The notes: a model not told the origin generated them from the letters alone. A stretch of DNA of 47,798 nt from Bifidobacterium aerophilum (GCF_010667685.1 NZ_WHZW01000014.1:50025-97822); one strand, 5' to 3'; counted from the stretch's first letter, positions 32,181 to 41,348 are shown. Numbers and translations: made by a program.

Positions 32181-34529
32181 TCACCGTATGCGCACATACA
32201 GGTGATACGGCTCGTCGTCGATCATGAACAACGGCACAAACCGCAGGCCGGTGGCCCGATGCATGAATTCAAGCCCGTTCCCTGACCGTTCGAACGCGGC
32301 ATCGGGATCCGTCTCGTCGACCGGCACGGAAAGCATGCCGGCACGGTCGTCCAACGCGGCCAGCACATACGGTCCCCACGCCACGGCCGCGATCCGTGGC
32401 CGATCCGGAGTGGGCATCAGTCGCATGCGTGGCATGAAAGCCAATGAAAGACATGCGCCGTCCCACGATTCCAACCCCAATGCGTCGGCCGTGAACGCCA
32501 GTTCGCCGTCGCCGGTACGCGACAATTCGACCGTCGCGAGCGACACCTCACGACCATTCGCCTTCACGGCAACGTCGCCGTCGCTCCAACCCGGCACCCG
32601 CAGACACAGCACGTCGCGATCCAGCCGGTCGATGCGAATCCCCACACGCTCGGGCGTCGCATCATCCACGGACACGGTCAACCGTGCCGCGTCGTCATCC
32701 AGCATGCCGTTGAGATACCGGCGCACGTACAGCGCGTCCTCGTCCACGTAATACGCGCCGTGCGCGGCGTGGAAATGCGACTCCAAACCGGTGCCGTGGC
32801 AGCAGCTGTTCTCGTCCGGATCGAATGCCCTGCGCCCGCCCGGCTGCGTCGGCATGAAATAGATGCTGTCGCCGTCATCGACGTGCCCGGATCGATGATC
32901 GATCGTCGCGGCGACATGGTTGATCGTCGCCGACTCGGCATAATCGGCGTACGCGGCGCACGGCACGTACCGTTCCAGTTCGGCGACAAGCTTGAGCATG
33001 TTGTACGTCGCGCAGCTTTCCGCCGTATCGTCGGCCAACAACGAGCCGATCTCATCCGGCTGGTGGAACATCTCGCCCTGACCGGTGCCACCCATCGCAT
33101 AGAGGTGATGGGCGAGCACCGAATCGGTGAAGAACCTCGCCTGGTCGAGATATCGCAGCGAGCCGGTCGCCTCGAACAGCTTCACCATGCCGATGACCTG
33201 CGGGATATGCTGGTTCGCGTGCATGCCGCCCAACGCGTCCACATGCTGGCGCAACGGCGTGATCAGACGGTCGTTGTCGAACAGGCGGGCGGCGGCAAGA
33301 TGCCGTTCGTCGCCGGTCAGCGCATACAGGTCGGCCAGCGCATCGTTCATGCCGCCGAATTCGCCGGCGATATACAGACTCCACATGCGCTGCAGCCGTT
33401 CATGCGACAGCCGGTGCAGCCGTTCGTACGTCCAATCGCCGATGCCGCGCGCAACGTCGAGCGCCTGACGGTTGCCCGCAAGACGATACGCGTCGAGCAG
33501 GCCTGCGAGGATCTTGTGCAGCGTGTAATACGGCGCCCATATCGTCGGGTACGGTGCGTATTCCTCCAGCCGGTCGAACTGCGTTTCGTCATACGCCGAC
33601 AGGAACCCCGGCCGTGCGCCCGGCCGTGCGGCGAATGCCCGTTGCGCTTCGGCCAGCGAGGCCACCAGGTCGGCCAGTTTCGCCTCGATCGTCGCGTCGC
33701 CGCTGGCCGCATACGCCAACGCGTAAGCCGACAACGTATGCCCGGTGGTATGTCCGCGCAGCAGGGAGTCGGGCGCGTCCCAGCCGGTCATCGGCCGTGC
33801 GCCGCGCGTATCCAGTCCTGCGGCACGACGGAACTCGACCAGCAGCCGGTCGTTGTCCAGACCGCGCAGATAGGCGATCCGATGCCGTTGGTCGGCGGCC
33901 AGCGCGCCGTCCCCGGTCAGCCGCACATGATCGATGCCGATCGGCACGCGTCGCGCCGTCGCATCCACCCTCACGTCCGGATCATGGTCGATGACATGCA
34001 CGACGGCGGTCACCGGCGTCCCCGTGCCGTCGATCACGCCACGCCAGCGTATGTCATGCGAATGGCCGTCGCCATGCGGCAGACGCGGGGCCGTATGCTC
34101 CACGCCGTCATGCCAGGCGATCCTCCGCGAGATCGTCATGCCATCCTCGGTGCGCACGGCGGTGTACGTCGGCAGCGCATACTCCGCGCCGGACCGCACC
34201 GCCAACTCGACCGGCAGCACATCGCGCACCGCGACCTGATGATGCCGTTCGATCACTCGCACCGTGAACGTTCGCGTCGCGCTCGCCGTGCCATGCGTCA
34301 CCGTCGCGGTCAACGTCACATCACGATAGCCGCGGCCGTATTCCGGCTGATGCACGGTACCGTCCGGCTTGATCCAACGTTCGTCATCGCTTGACCAGAC
34401 GATTTCGGAGTCGTTTGCGCCGGTCTTCGGCAGGTCGAGATCGAATTCGACGGTGCCGGTGTTGCCGATGTACAACAGCGCCGCATCCTGTGCGGCAAGC
34501 CGCCGATCGTCCGCAACGGTGTCTGCCAT
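32181..34529 (-). CDS. GH127 beta-L-arabinofuranosidase-type hydrolase (782 aa)
   Basis: GH127 (DUF1680) enzymes release L-arabinofuranose from plant hydroxyproline-rich glycans. The (alpha/alpha)6 barrel shows GHTTGHTLSAYALAYA, GGMHANQHIPQ, the GQGEMFHQPDE segment with a Glu ligand, and the cysteines of the zinc/nucleophile site: AESCATYN (about 504) and NSCCHGTGLESH (about 573-574). Their spacing of about 70 residues fits the known three-Cys arrangement. An extra N-terminal region of about 200 residues looks like beta-sandwich Ig-type domains. There is no signal peptide, so it is probably cytoplasmic. The ATG at 34529 follows GGGAGG. It is divergent from the S15 peptidase gene. Confidence 0.9.
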   Translation of the reverse strand: MADTVADDRRLAAQDAALLYIGNTGTVEFDLDLPKTGANDSEIVWSSDDERWIKPDGTVHQPEYGRGYRDVTLTATVTHGTASATRTFTVRVIERHHQVAVRDVLPVELAVRSGAEYALPTYTAVRTEDGMTISRRIAWHDGVEHTAPRLPHGDGHSHDIRWRGVIDGTGTPVTAVVHVIDHDPDVRVDATARRVPIGIDHVRLTGDGALAADQRHRIAYLRGLDNDRLLVEFRRAAGLDTRGARPMTGWDAPDSLLRGHTTGHTLSAYALAYAASGDATIEAKLADLVASLAEAQRAFAARPGARPGFLSAYDETQFDRLEEYAPYPTIWAPYYTLHKILAGLLDAYRLAGNRQALDVARGIGDWTYERLHRLSHERLQRMWSLYIAGEFGGMNDALADLYALTGDERHLAAARLFDNDRLITPLRQHVDALGGMHANQHIPQVIGMVKLFEATGSLRYLDQARFFTDSVLAHHLYAMGGTGQGEMFHQPDEIGSLLADDTAESCATYNMLKLVAELERYVPCAAYADYAESATINHVAATIDHRSGHVDDGDSIYFMPTQPGGRRAFDPDENSCCHGTGLESHFHAAHGAYYVDEDALYVRRYLNGMLDDDAARLTVSVDDATPERVGIRIDRLDRDVLCLRVPGWSDGDVAVKANGREVSLATVELSRTGDGELAFTADALGLESWDGACLSLAFMPRMRLMPTPDRPRIAAVAWGPYVLAALDDRAGMLSVPVDETDPDAAFERSGNGLEFMHRATGLRFVPLFMIDDEPYHLYVRIR

Positions 34530-34705
34530 GATGTGCCTCCCGACGATGAAAACCAGACCGGTCGCGCCGCCGCCATCGATACGGCGCCGGAAGCGTCCTT
34601 CCGTCCAATCTAGGGAACGCAGGCGACCGAAGATTCGCGCAGGGATGGGCACGGCCGCGGGTAGCGTTGCATGGGACACGACACGCGAACAAGGAGACGG
34701 CCGGC

Positions 34706-36502
34706 ATGAGCGAGGCACTGCATTCATACGAAAACGCGATCCGCGAATTCGTCTACATCGAGCTGCCGTTCGACGGCGACGCGGACGGGCGCAACGACCT
34801 GGTGCGCGCCGACATCATCCGTCCGCGCGAACTCGACGGGAAGGCGACGATCCCCGTCATCATGGACCCCAGCCCGTACTACGAGCTGTATGACCGCCAT
34901 GGCGAAAAATTCGAATACATGCACCCCGAAGACAAGTGGAACAGCCCGCTCAAACAGTTCCCGTTCTTCTACGACAACTACTTCGTGCCGCGCGGCTATG
35001 CGGTCGTCATGCTCGCCACGTCCGGCACCGCGCTGTCCGAAGGTTTCTGCGACATCGGCGGACCGAAGGACATCGCCTCCGCCAACGCGGTCGTCGACTG
35101 GCTCAACGGCCGCGCGACCGGCTACATGACCCGCGACAAGCGTACCGCGGACAACGAGATGACCGCCTACTGGGCGTCCGGACTCGTCGGTGCGATCGGC
35201 AAATCCTACGATGGCTCCGTACCCAACGGCATGGCCGCCACCGGTATCGAAGGCCTCAAGACCATCGTGCCGATCTCCGCGATCTCCAGCCAGTACGACT
35301 GGTATCATCCGCACGGCGCGCTGCTCAACGGCGACGACGCCGACGGCGGCTGGTTCGAACCGGACAACTTCGCCGTCACCCTGCAATCCACGGCCGACGG
35401 CAAACTCCAGCGGTTCAACACCAAGGGCGGCTGGCAGCGGCTGCACGACGGATCGGACAAGGAACACCGCAACTACAACGAGTTCTGGTCCGAGCGTGAC
35501 TACCGGGCGCATGTCGATCGGTTCAAGGCCAGCGTGTTCCTCGTGCACGGCGTCAACGACCTCAACGTGATGATGAACCAGGTCGATACATACTGGAAGG
35601 CGCTGGGGGAGCACGGCGTGCCGCGCAAGATCTGGCTGCACCAGTACGCTCACGACGACCCGTTCGACGTGCGCCACGACATGTGGCTTACGACCCTGGA
35701 ACGCTGGTTCGACTATTGGCTCAAGGGCGTCGACAACGGCATCATGGACGAGCCGGAGGCTTCGATCGAGGACCCGGACGGCAACTGGCACGAATATGCG
35801 AGCTGGCCGGTGCCGGGAACGACGGCGCATACGTTCGGCGTACGCGGGGGAGCGGACGTGCGGCTGGGCGAGCTGCGCGAGTTTGCGGTGGATGATGACG
35901 AATCCGATCAGGGCGATCATGTCGCCACGATCAAGGGCGCGCGCATCCGTGAACTCATCCCGTTCCGCGAATCCGGTCACGCGAGCGACGAACGGCTGCT
36001 GTACGTGAGCGACCCGCTCGCCGCCGACCGGCACATCTCCGGCACGCCGCACATCAGCCTGCGCGTCAAGGCATCCGCACCCGACACGAACCTGTGCGTC
36101 TCGCTCATCGAATACGGCGAAGGCAACTACGTGCAGGTGAGCGAGGACATCCACGCGCTCGTCGAACTCAAGGAGAAACGGCCCGCGGTCGGCGGCTCGT
36201 CCGACGACGACAAGGCTGTCTACCCGGTGTGCGTGCCGCGCAAATCGCATGAGATGCAGAACATGGTGACGCGCGGCTGGATCGCCACCGCGCACAAGGA
36301 CTCATTCGACACGTTCACGCCCACGGCGACCGGCGAATGGATGGACGTCTCGTTCGACCTGCTCGCCACCGACTGGACCGTGCGCGCAGGGCACCGGATC
36401 GCGCTCGCGGTCTGCAACAACTCGAAACGGCTCGCCGCCGTGCCGCTGTCCGATTTCGAGATCGATCTCGACTCGGTGCAGTTGACGGTGCCGATGGCCT
36501 GA
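34706..36502 (+). CDS. Xaa-Pro dipeptidyl-peptidase-like S15 hydrolase (598 aa)
   Basis: This family S15 (PepX/CocE) alpha/beta hydrolase would remove N-terminal X-Pro dipeptides. The N-terminal catalytic region has PVIMDPSPYY, the nucleophile motif GAIGKSYDGS (Ser about 167), HGVNDLNV and HQYAHDDPFDV (late acid and His). The C-terminal jelly-roll domain (from about 400) contains HISLRVKASAPDTNL and WMDVSFDLLATDWTV. It lacks the extra N-terminal domain of lactococcal PepX and any signal peptide. The ATG at 34706 has AAGGAG 9 nt upstream. CocE-type esterases share the fold, so the substrate is inferred from neighbours that also act on proline. Confidence 0.85.
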   Translation: MSEALHSYENAIREFVYIELPFDGDADGRNDLVRADIIRPRELDGKATIPVIMDPSPYYELYDRHGEKFEYMHPEDKWNSPLKQFPFFYDNYFVPRGYAVVMLATSGTALSEGFCDIGGPKDIASANAVVDWLNGRATGYMTRDKRTADNEMTAYWASGLVGAIGKSYDGSVPNGMAATGIEGLKTIVPISAISSQYDWYHPHGALLNGDDADGGWFEPDNFAVTLQSTADGKLQRFNTKGGWQRLHDGSDKEHRNYNEFWSERDYRAHVDRFKASVFLVHGVNDLNVMMNQVDTYWKALGEHGVPRKIWLHQYAHDDPFDVRHDMWLTTLERWFDYWLKGVDNGIMDEPEASIEDPDGNWHEYASWPVPGTTAHTFGVRGGADVRLGELREFAVDDDESDQGDHVATIKGARIRELIPFRESGHASDERLLYVSDPLAADRHISGTPHISLRVKASAPDTNLCVSLIEYGEGNYVQVSEDIHALVELKEKRPAVGGSSDDDKAVYPVCVPRKSHEMQNMVTRGWIATAHKDSFDTFTPTATGEWMDVSFDLLATDWTVRAGHRIALAVCNNSKRLAAVPLSDFEIDLDSVQLTVPMA

Positions 36503-36645
36503 TCGCACGTGCGGACGAGGCGGTTTCTATCCGCGGTCCAGTACAGATATGTCGCCGTCCGCTGATCCGTCCGGCCGGCGGACGACGACATACCGCATCG
36601 CGGACCCGCCCGGCAACGTCCACCTTGCCGCCAATACTGGGACTC

Positions 36646-37743
36646 ATGTCTCTTACTATCGGAATCGTCGGTCTGCCGAACGTCGGCAAGTCCACCATGT
36701 TCAACGCGCTGACGCGCAACAATGTCCTCGCGGAAAACTATCCGTTCGCCACCATCGAGCCGAACACCGGCATCGTGCCGCTGCCCGACAAGCGCCTGCC
36801 CGTGCTCGCCAAGCTCGTGCACACCGAGAAGGTCGTGCCCGCCACCGTCACGTTCGTCGACATCGCCGGCATCGTCAAGGGCGCGTCCGAAGGCGAAGGC
36901 CTGGGCAACAAGTTCCTCGCCAACATCCGCGAGGCGGACGCGATCTGCGAGGTCGTGCGCGCGTTCAAGGACGACGACATCGTCCACGTCAACGGCAAGG
37001 TCGATCCGGCCGACGACATCGACACGATCAACACCGAGCTGATCCTCGCCGACATGCAGACCATCGAGAACGCGCTGCCGAAGCTCGAGAAGGACCTGCG
37101 CGGCAAGAAGATCGAGCCGGCGTACCTCGACGCGGTCAAGAAGGCGAAGGCCATCCTCGAAGACGGTCGCACCATCGACCAGGCGGCTTCCGCCGGCGAG
37201 ATCGACAAGGCCGACATCTACGACCTGCACCTGATGACCGCCAAGCCGTTCATCTACGTGTTCAACGTGGACGACGACGAACTCGCCAACGACGAGCTCA
37301 AGACGAAGCTTGCCGCGTCCGTCGCGCCGGCCCCGGCCGTGTTCCTCAACGCCCAGTTCGAGGCCGACCTCACGGATCTCGACGAGGACGACGCGCGCGA
37401 GATGCTCGCGGACGCGGGTCTTGCGGAATCCGGTCTCGACCAGCTGGCCCGTGTCGGCTTCGACATCCTCGGCCTGCAGACCTTCCTGACCGCCGGCGAG
37501 AAGGAGGTGCGCGCCTGGCAGATCCACAAGGGCTGGACCGCCCCGCAGGCCGCCGGCGTCATTCACACCGACTTCGAAAAGGGCTTCATCAAGGCCGACA
37601 TCGTCTCCTACGACGACTTCGTCGCCGCCGACGGCTCGATGGTCAAGATCAAGGAGGAAGGCAAACTCCGCCAGGAAGGCCGCGACTACGTCATGCAGGA
37701 CGGCGATATCGTCGAGTTCAAGTTCAATGTCAGCAAGAAGTGA
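36646..37743 (+). CDS. Redox-regulated ATPase/GTPase YchF (365 aa)
   Basis: YchF is a universally conserved Obg-family, ribosome-associated ATPase. It shows the P-loop GLPNVGKST (residues 8-16), TIEPNTGIV, the G3 region DIAGIVKGASEGEGLGNKFL and a non-canonical G4 (NVDDDE), which fits ATP rather than GTP use. A helical insert precedes the TGS domain at the C-terminus (AWQIHKGWTAPQAAGVIHTDFEKGF..., ending VEFKFNVSKK). The ATG at 36646 has no clear Shine-Dalgarno sequence. The last codons, stop and terminator recur three more times downstream as partial copies, making this 3' end a likely integration target. Confidence 0.97.
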   Translation: MSLTIGIVGLPNVGKSTMFNALTRNNVLAENYPFATIEPNTGIVPLPDKRLPVLAKLVHTEKVVPATVTFVDIAGIVKGASEGEGLGNKFLANIREADAICEVVRAFKDDDIVHVNGKVDPADDIDTINTELILADMQTIENALPKLEKDLRGKKIEPAYLDAVKKAKAILEDGRTIDQAASAGEIDKADIYDLHLMTAKPFIYVFNVDDDELANDELKTKLAASVAPAPAVFLNAQFEADLTDLDEDDAREMLADAGLAESGLDQLARVGFDILGLQTFLTAGEKEVRAWQIHKGWTAPQAAGVIHTDFEKGFIKADIVSYDDFVAADGSMVKIKEEGKLRQEGRDYVMQDGDIVEFKFNVSKK

Positions 37744-37801
37744 TTGCCGCATAGTCGCATAGCGCTAGGGCCTTGGAATTCCAGTGATTCCAAGGCCCTC
37801 G
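37697..37801 (+). repeat. ychF 3' end, reference copy (R0) of a repeat family
   Basis: This segment covers the last ychF codons, the stop TGA and the terminator. Its core GTCAGCAAGAAGTGATTG and the terminator arms recur in the same orientation at R1 (to 39836) and, more diverged, at R2 (41295-41348) and R3 (to 43760). It is interpreted as the native attachment-like site. Confidence 0.8.
37767..37799. terminator. ychF terminator
   Basis: AGGGCCTTGGAAT pairs exactly with ATTCCAAGGCCCT (13 bp, 7-nt loop). It is almost perfectly duplicated at 39801-39833 in R1. The following 187 bp, up to the next gene, show no coding region. Confidence 0.8.
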
Positions 37802-37986
37802 TCACATGGTGGTCGCTGGCTGTTGCGGTGTGGTCTGTGTTGGGAACGGTGTATCACCGGGGTCTGCGCCCGGCGTGACGGACGATTGGATCGGAGAGAA
37901 AGCCACGGTGCCAATCGTGGACATAATCGCGTTTTGTGTAGCGCGAAACGGGGCCTCTCCATCACACGGCGTTCTGTAATGGAGTC

Positions 37987-38859
37987 ATGACCAACAACAG
38001 TGCCAACAATTCAGCAATCTCCATTCAGGTTATGGTGGCCGGTCGTGTGCGTGTCTCACCGGATCTGCCTTTCGGCAACGGGTGCGGACTGGTCCGCGGT
38101 TCGGGCTTTTTCGTGCCCGCGTCCAAGCGCATATGGCTGCCCGTGTGCGCGTTCCTCGTCACCACGCCGCACGGCCGTATCCTGTTTGATACCGGCTGGG
38201 GCCGGGACATGAGTCCGGACGGCGTCTACGACCGTGGAGCGCAGATCCGCTCTCTCGGCTCATGGTCCCTGTATCGGGTCAACCAGGGTGTAGTGGGTCC
38301 GGGGATGACCGTGCCTGAGCAGCTGGCCGCGCAGGGCCTGTCCCCGGTCGATCTCGACGTGGTGGCGATCTCCCATCTTGATTGCGATCACGCGAATGGA
38401 CTGCGCGGCGTGAGGGACGCCCGGCGCATCATGGTATCCAGGGACGAGATGCGGTGCGCCACGCGGTTCCCGAACAGCCTCGTGCGCTTCAACGCCTCGT
38501 GGTGGAGGGGAATCGACCTCGACCTGTACGACTGGAACGACCATGAGGGCCCCGCCGGATGATCCTACGACCTGTTCGGCGACCGCAGCGTGCAGCTCAT
38601 CAACATCCCTGGCCACACCGACGGTCAGGTGGCCATGAAGATCACGGCGCCGTCGGGCCGGTACGTACTGCTGTTCGCCGACGGCGGTTACGCCACGCGA
38701 TCATGGAGGGACATGGTTACGTCGGGCATCGTCTACGACCGTCACGCGCAGCGCTCCTCGCTCGAATGGATCCGCGAGCAGAGCCTGTCGCCGCTGTGCG
38801 TGCGGTCGGTCGCCTGCCACGACACGGCGAATCGTCCCGAGACGATCCTGCTGAGCTGA
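37987..38859 (+). pseudogene. MBL-fold metallo-hydrolase broken by an in-frame TGA
   Basis: The reading frame runs 37987-38859 (290 codons) but has a TGA at 38560-38562, between GPAG and SYDLFG; one base change from TGG would explain it. The first part has the metal-binding motif SHLDCDHANG (HxDxDH, lactonase-like form) and FDTGWG. The second part has IPGHTDGQ and LFADGG, which supply later ligands. Without readthrough the truncated 191-residue product lacks essential ligands. The intact family includes N-acyl-homoserine-lactonase-like enzymes, but the substrate is unknown. It lies in module A between ychF-tail repeats R0 and R1, convergent with a TetR gene. Confidence 0.85.
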
Positions 38860-38870
38860 AGTGGCGCACG

Positions 38871-39527
38871 TCACGGCACGATCAGTGCGTCCAGTGCGGC
38901 GAACACCGTGTTGACGATTCCGTCCACTCCCTGCTCGTGTACCTTGGAAGGGTCGTGCAGCCAGAACGTGGTGGCCGACACCATCGATGAGGCGACGATC
39001 TCCAGAATCAACTCGCGGTTGACGGTGGGACGGCGCGGACCTTCCGTCCGTGGCTCCCCACCGCCGTCGGTCATCCGCAGTCTGCATTGCCGCTTGATGG
39101 CGTCCTTCCATCGTTCAATGAACCGAACGTCGGGCGCCGAGACGAGCAGCGCGCGGAACGCGTCCTCGTTGGCCCGGATGTAGTCCAGCGTGGGCATGAG
39201 CGTGACGCGCGCTGCTCCATGTGCATCCCCGCCATCGGCATCCCTGACGGTCAACGGCTCGTTCAGCTCCTCGAGGTCCCTCACCAGTCGACGTTCCAAC
39301 GTCTCGAGCACCTCGCCAACGTGGTGGTAGTGCGCATAGAACGTGCTGCGCGCCACGAACGCTTTCGCGCACAGCGTTCTGACCGATGGCAGCTCGACGC
39401 GCCCCGTCGGGCCGGACGGATCGGCGCCTTCGTTGAGCAGATCGATGAGCGCGCGCTCGATGGCAGACTCGACGTCGTCCCGCGGCTTAGGCGCAACGGG
39501 CGGCGGATTGGCATGTGAGGTCTCCAT
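38871..39527 (-). CDS. TetR/AcrR-family regulator, module A (218 aa)
   Basis: The N-terminal HTH (RALIDLLNEGAD...VRTLCAKAFVARSTFYAHYHHVGEVLETL) has the TetR STFYAHY motif. The C-terminal ligand domain is poorly conserved and ends WLHDPSKVHEQGVDGIVNTVF, typical of the TetR_C_7-like group. The ATG at 39527 lies at the start of the conserved part. It is convergent with the broken hydrolase gene, its only companion in this module. Its own promoter lies in 39528-39700, where I found no convincing dyad. Confidence 0.85.
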   Translation of the reverse strand: METSHANPPPVAPKPRDDVESAIERALIDLLNEGADPSGPTGRVELPSVRTLCAKAFVARSTFYAHYHHVGEVLETLERRLVRDLEELNEPLTVRDADGGDAHGAARVTLMPTLDYIRANEDAFRALLVSAPDVRFIERWKDAIKRQCRLRMTDGGGEPRTEGPRRPTVNRELILEIVASSMVSATTFWLHDPSKVHEQGVDGIVNTVFAALDALIVP

Positions 39528-39697
39528 GTCTCAACTCATATCCGCCATTCCGGACAGGCGACTCCATCGCCGAGGGCGCCATCGCCAAGGGTGATAAGGC
39601 GTTGTTCACCCGGCGTGCATCCCGACTCGTGGGGTTTCGCGTGGTCTTACTCAGGAATACTGGTACATTGCCGGCAAAGTCGCTGTCAAGGCGGATG

Positions 39698-39836
39698 ACT
39701 GAGATCAATGCGTGGGAACGAGCGACTGTTACAGAAGGGCGAGCCGGTCGAGTTCAAGTTCTCCCCAACGTCAGCAAGAAGTGATTGCCGCATAGCGCCG
39801 AGGGCCTTGGAATTCTGATGATTCCAAGGCCCTCGG
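39698..39836 (+). repeat. ychF-tail repeat R1 with extended 5' flank
   Basis: 39732-39836 copies the ychF end: GTCGAGTTCAAGTTC, then GTCAGCAAGAAGTGATTG and the CATAG and terminator arms, with small indels that break the frame. Its 5' flank (39698-39745) has no match at ychF but aligns with the flank of R3 (43664-43711; shared pieces GACTG, GGGAA, CTGT and CGGT-GAG). So R1 looks like a chimeric junction between a repeated element end and the ychF tail. Confidence 0.75.
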
Positions 39837-39843
39837 CTATTCC

Positions 39844-39852
39844 TGTTATAAT
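39844..39852 (+). promoter_or_regulatory. Extended -10 promoter for the HAD gene
   Basis: TGTTATAAT provides a TGn extension and a perfect TATAAT directly after the duplicated terminator in R1. No -35 is needed for extended -10 promoters, and none is seen. Confidence 0.6.
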
Positions 39853-39910
39853 TGCTCTTTTTGCCGGACACGATTATGTGCATCGCTGTAATGCACGAAC
39901 GGGGGCCGTT

Positions 39911-40735
39911 ATGAGTCTTAAGTTGCCGATTCTCGTTGTTACCGATCTCGATGGCACGTTACTCAACGAGAACCAGCAGGTCTCTTCTCGATTACAAAAC
40001 ATGCTTGACCGAGCTAAAAATGCTGGTGTTCTTTTTGCCGCGGCGTCAGCGCGTCCGTTCCGTTTAGCAAAGCAGGTACTAGAACCGGTATTGCCTTTAT
40101 TTTCCGCTTTGCTTGTATCTAACGGCGCACAGATTGTGGATACAGCCACGTGCCATGTTATTCATTCCGAACCGCTTGATGAGAGACAGTGTGTTGACAT
40201 TATTGCTATGCTGAAAAATAAATATCCACAGGCTGGATTCGGGTGGGAGTACGGGGAAGGATTCGGTTGCGATCAAGCATTTTGGGATCTGCACGTGCAG
40301 GGAGGAATACTGCGTGATCCGAATCCTCAACGCATGTCGTCAATTCCAAATGCTCCTGTTCTTGAGCTTGTCATGGCAACACCTGACTACAAAGCGGATC
40401 AGTATATTGACGGTTGCCGTGAGCTAATTGGCAGGGACTTTACGGTTACCGATTCCAGTGGCGGTGTTATGGAAATCTCAAATGCCAATGCGAACAAGGC
40501 GCATGCTTCACAAATCTGGGCAAAAAGCTTGGACGCTGATTTGAGGAATGTTATCGCTTTTGGTGATGGGCTCAATGATGTTCCATTGTTGCGCGCGGCA
40601 GGGAGGGGCGTCGCTATGGCAAACGCTGATGATCGGATCAAAGCCGCCGCTGATGCCGTTGCTCCGTCCAACCAGCAGGATGGGGTAGGCGTTTTCCTTA
40701 CCGACTTATTAAGGGATGAGGGTCTTTTTGTGTGA
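39911..40735 (+). CDS. Cof-type HAD-superfamily phosphatase (274 aa)
   Basis: This cytoplasmic phosphatase of the Cof/YidA group acts on sugar phosphates or related metabolites. It has motif I VVTDLDGTL (Asp nucleophile and Asp acid, about residues 10-14), motif II in the AAASARP region, a C2-type cap in the middle, a lysine in NANKAHAS (motif III) and motif IV IAFGDGLNDVPLLRAAGRGVAMANA. The ATG at 39911 follows a GGGGG run. Codon use and base composition are clearly more A/T-rich than in neighbouring genes, which suggests recent acquisition. It is the first gene of module B, between R1 and R2. Confidence 0.9.
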   Translation: MSLKLPILVVTDLDGTLLNENQQVSSRLQNMLDRAKNAGVLFAAASARPFRLAKQVLEPVLPLFSALLVSNGAQIVDTATCHVIHSEPLDERQCVDIIAMLKNKYPQAGFGWEYGEGFGCDQAFWDLHVQGGILRDPNPQRMSSIPNAPVLELVMATPDYKADQYIDGCRELIGRDFTVTDSSGGVMEISNANANKAHASQIWAKSLDADLRNVIAFGDGLNDVPLLRAAGRGVAMANADDRIKAAADAVAPSNQQDGVGVFLTDLLRDEGLFV

Positions 40736-40839
40736 CCATGACCATGCACATGTCGATTGCTAACGACGGTGCTCTTGCTGCGGGAATATACTCAAGACAG
40801 AGATTTAACTCATATGCGGTATCGGATGGGAGGTGCGGC

Positions 40840-40947
40840 ATGCCGGAGCTGAGTCGGTTCTTCGGAATCATCGTTCGCATGATGTACAAGGCGTGGAACG
40901 AGGCTGTGTCCGGACGTCCGTTCGACCGTATCAAGCCGCTTTCGTGA
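40840..40947 (+). pseudogene. Internally deleted DUF4160 gene (35 codons left)
   Basis: The ATG at 40840 follows GGGAGG and opens with MPELSRFFGIIVRM, the characteristic DUF4160 N-terminus. The frame then jumps to WNEAVSGRPFDRIKPLS, resembling the family's C-terminus, and stops. The central part (usually HFHA-type motifs, about 50 residues) is missing, so this looks like an in-frame deletion. The intact DUF2442 gene follows 15 bp later, as in complete DUF4160-DUF2442 pairs, which are suspected toxin-antitoxin or accessory modules. Confidence 0.7.
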
Positions 40948-40962
40948 GGAAGGGAGCCCGTC

Positions 40963-41274
40963 ATGTTCGAGGTAAACGGCATCCTGTATGCGGATGAACC
41001 CGCCCGGGAGCTGGAGGTCCGGTCGGCCCGCGTCACGGATGATCATGTCATGCTGGTGACGTTCTCCACCGGCGAGACGCGCCTGTGCGATTTCACCGAA
41101 ATGTACGACGATGTCCCCGCCTTCGACCCGCTGCGGGATGAGAAGACGTTCGAGGACTTTCGCATTGATCACGGGATTCTGACTTGGTGTGATGGCGACA
41201 TCGACATCTCTCCCACGTATCTGTACGAACATTCGTATGAGTACGCCGCTCATGGCGAACTGATTTCGGCGTGA
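40963..41274 (+). CDS. DUF2442-domain protein (103 aa)
   Basis: This small soluble protein carries the DUF2442 pattern: VRSARVTDDHVMLVTFSTGETRLCDF followed by FDPLRDEKTFEDFRIDHGILTW and DIDISPTYLYEHS. Proteins of this family usually sit next to DUF4160 proteins and are tentatively regarded as one half of a toxin-antitoxin-like pair; the biochemistry is not settled. GGAAGGGAG precedes the ATG. Its partner here is reduced to a remnant, so it may be an orphan. A strong terminator overlaps its stop. Confidence 0.85.
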   Translation: MFEVNGILYADEPARELEVRSARVTDDHVMLVTFSTGETRLCDFTEMYDDVPAFDPLRDEKTFEDFRIDHGILTWCDGDIDISPTYLYEHSYEYAAHGELISA

Positions 41275-41297
41275 TGTCGTAAAGCGACATCACGCCG
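41267..41297 (+). terminator. Strong hairpin at the end of module B
   Basis: CGGCGTGATGTCG (41267-41279) pairs exactly with CGACATCACGCCG (41285-41297) around TAAAG. It directly abuts, and may truncate, ychF-tail repeat R2. Confidence 0.7.
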
Positions 41298-41348
41298 AGT
41301 TCAAGTTCTCACCAATGACTAAGAAGTGATTGTCGGGCAGCATCGGGA
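41295..41348 (+). repeat. ychF-tail repeat R2 (partial)
   Basis: CCGAGTTCAAGTTCTCACC followed by AAGAAGTGATTGTCGGGCAG matches R1 (which also has TTCTC-CCAA) better than the native ychF end. The terminator arms are lost and the 5' side is replaced by the module B hairpin. Confidence 0.65.
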
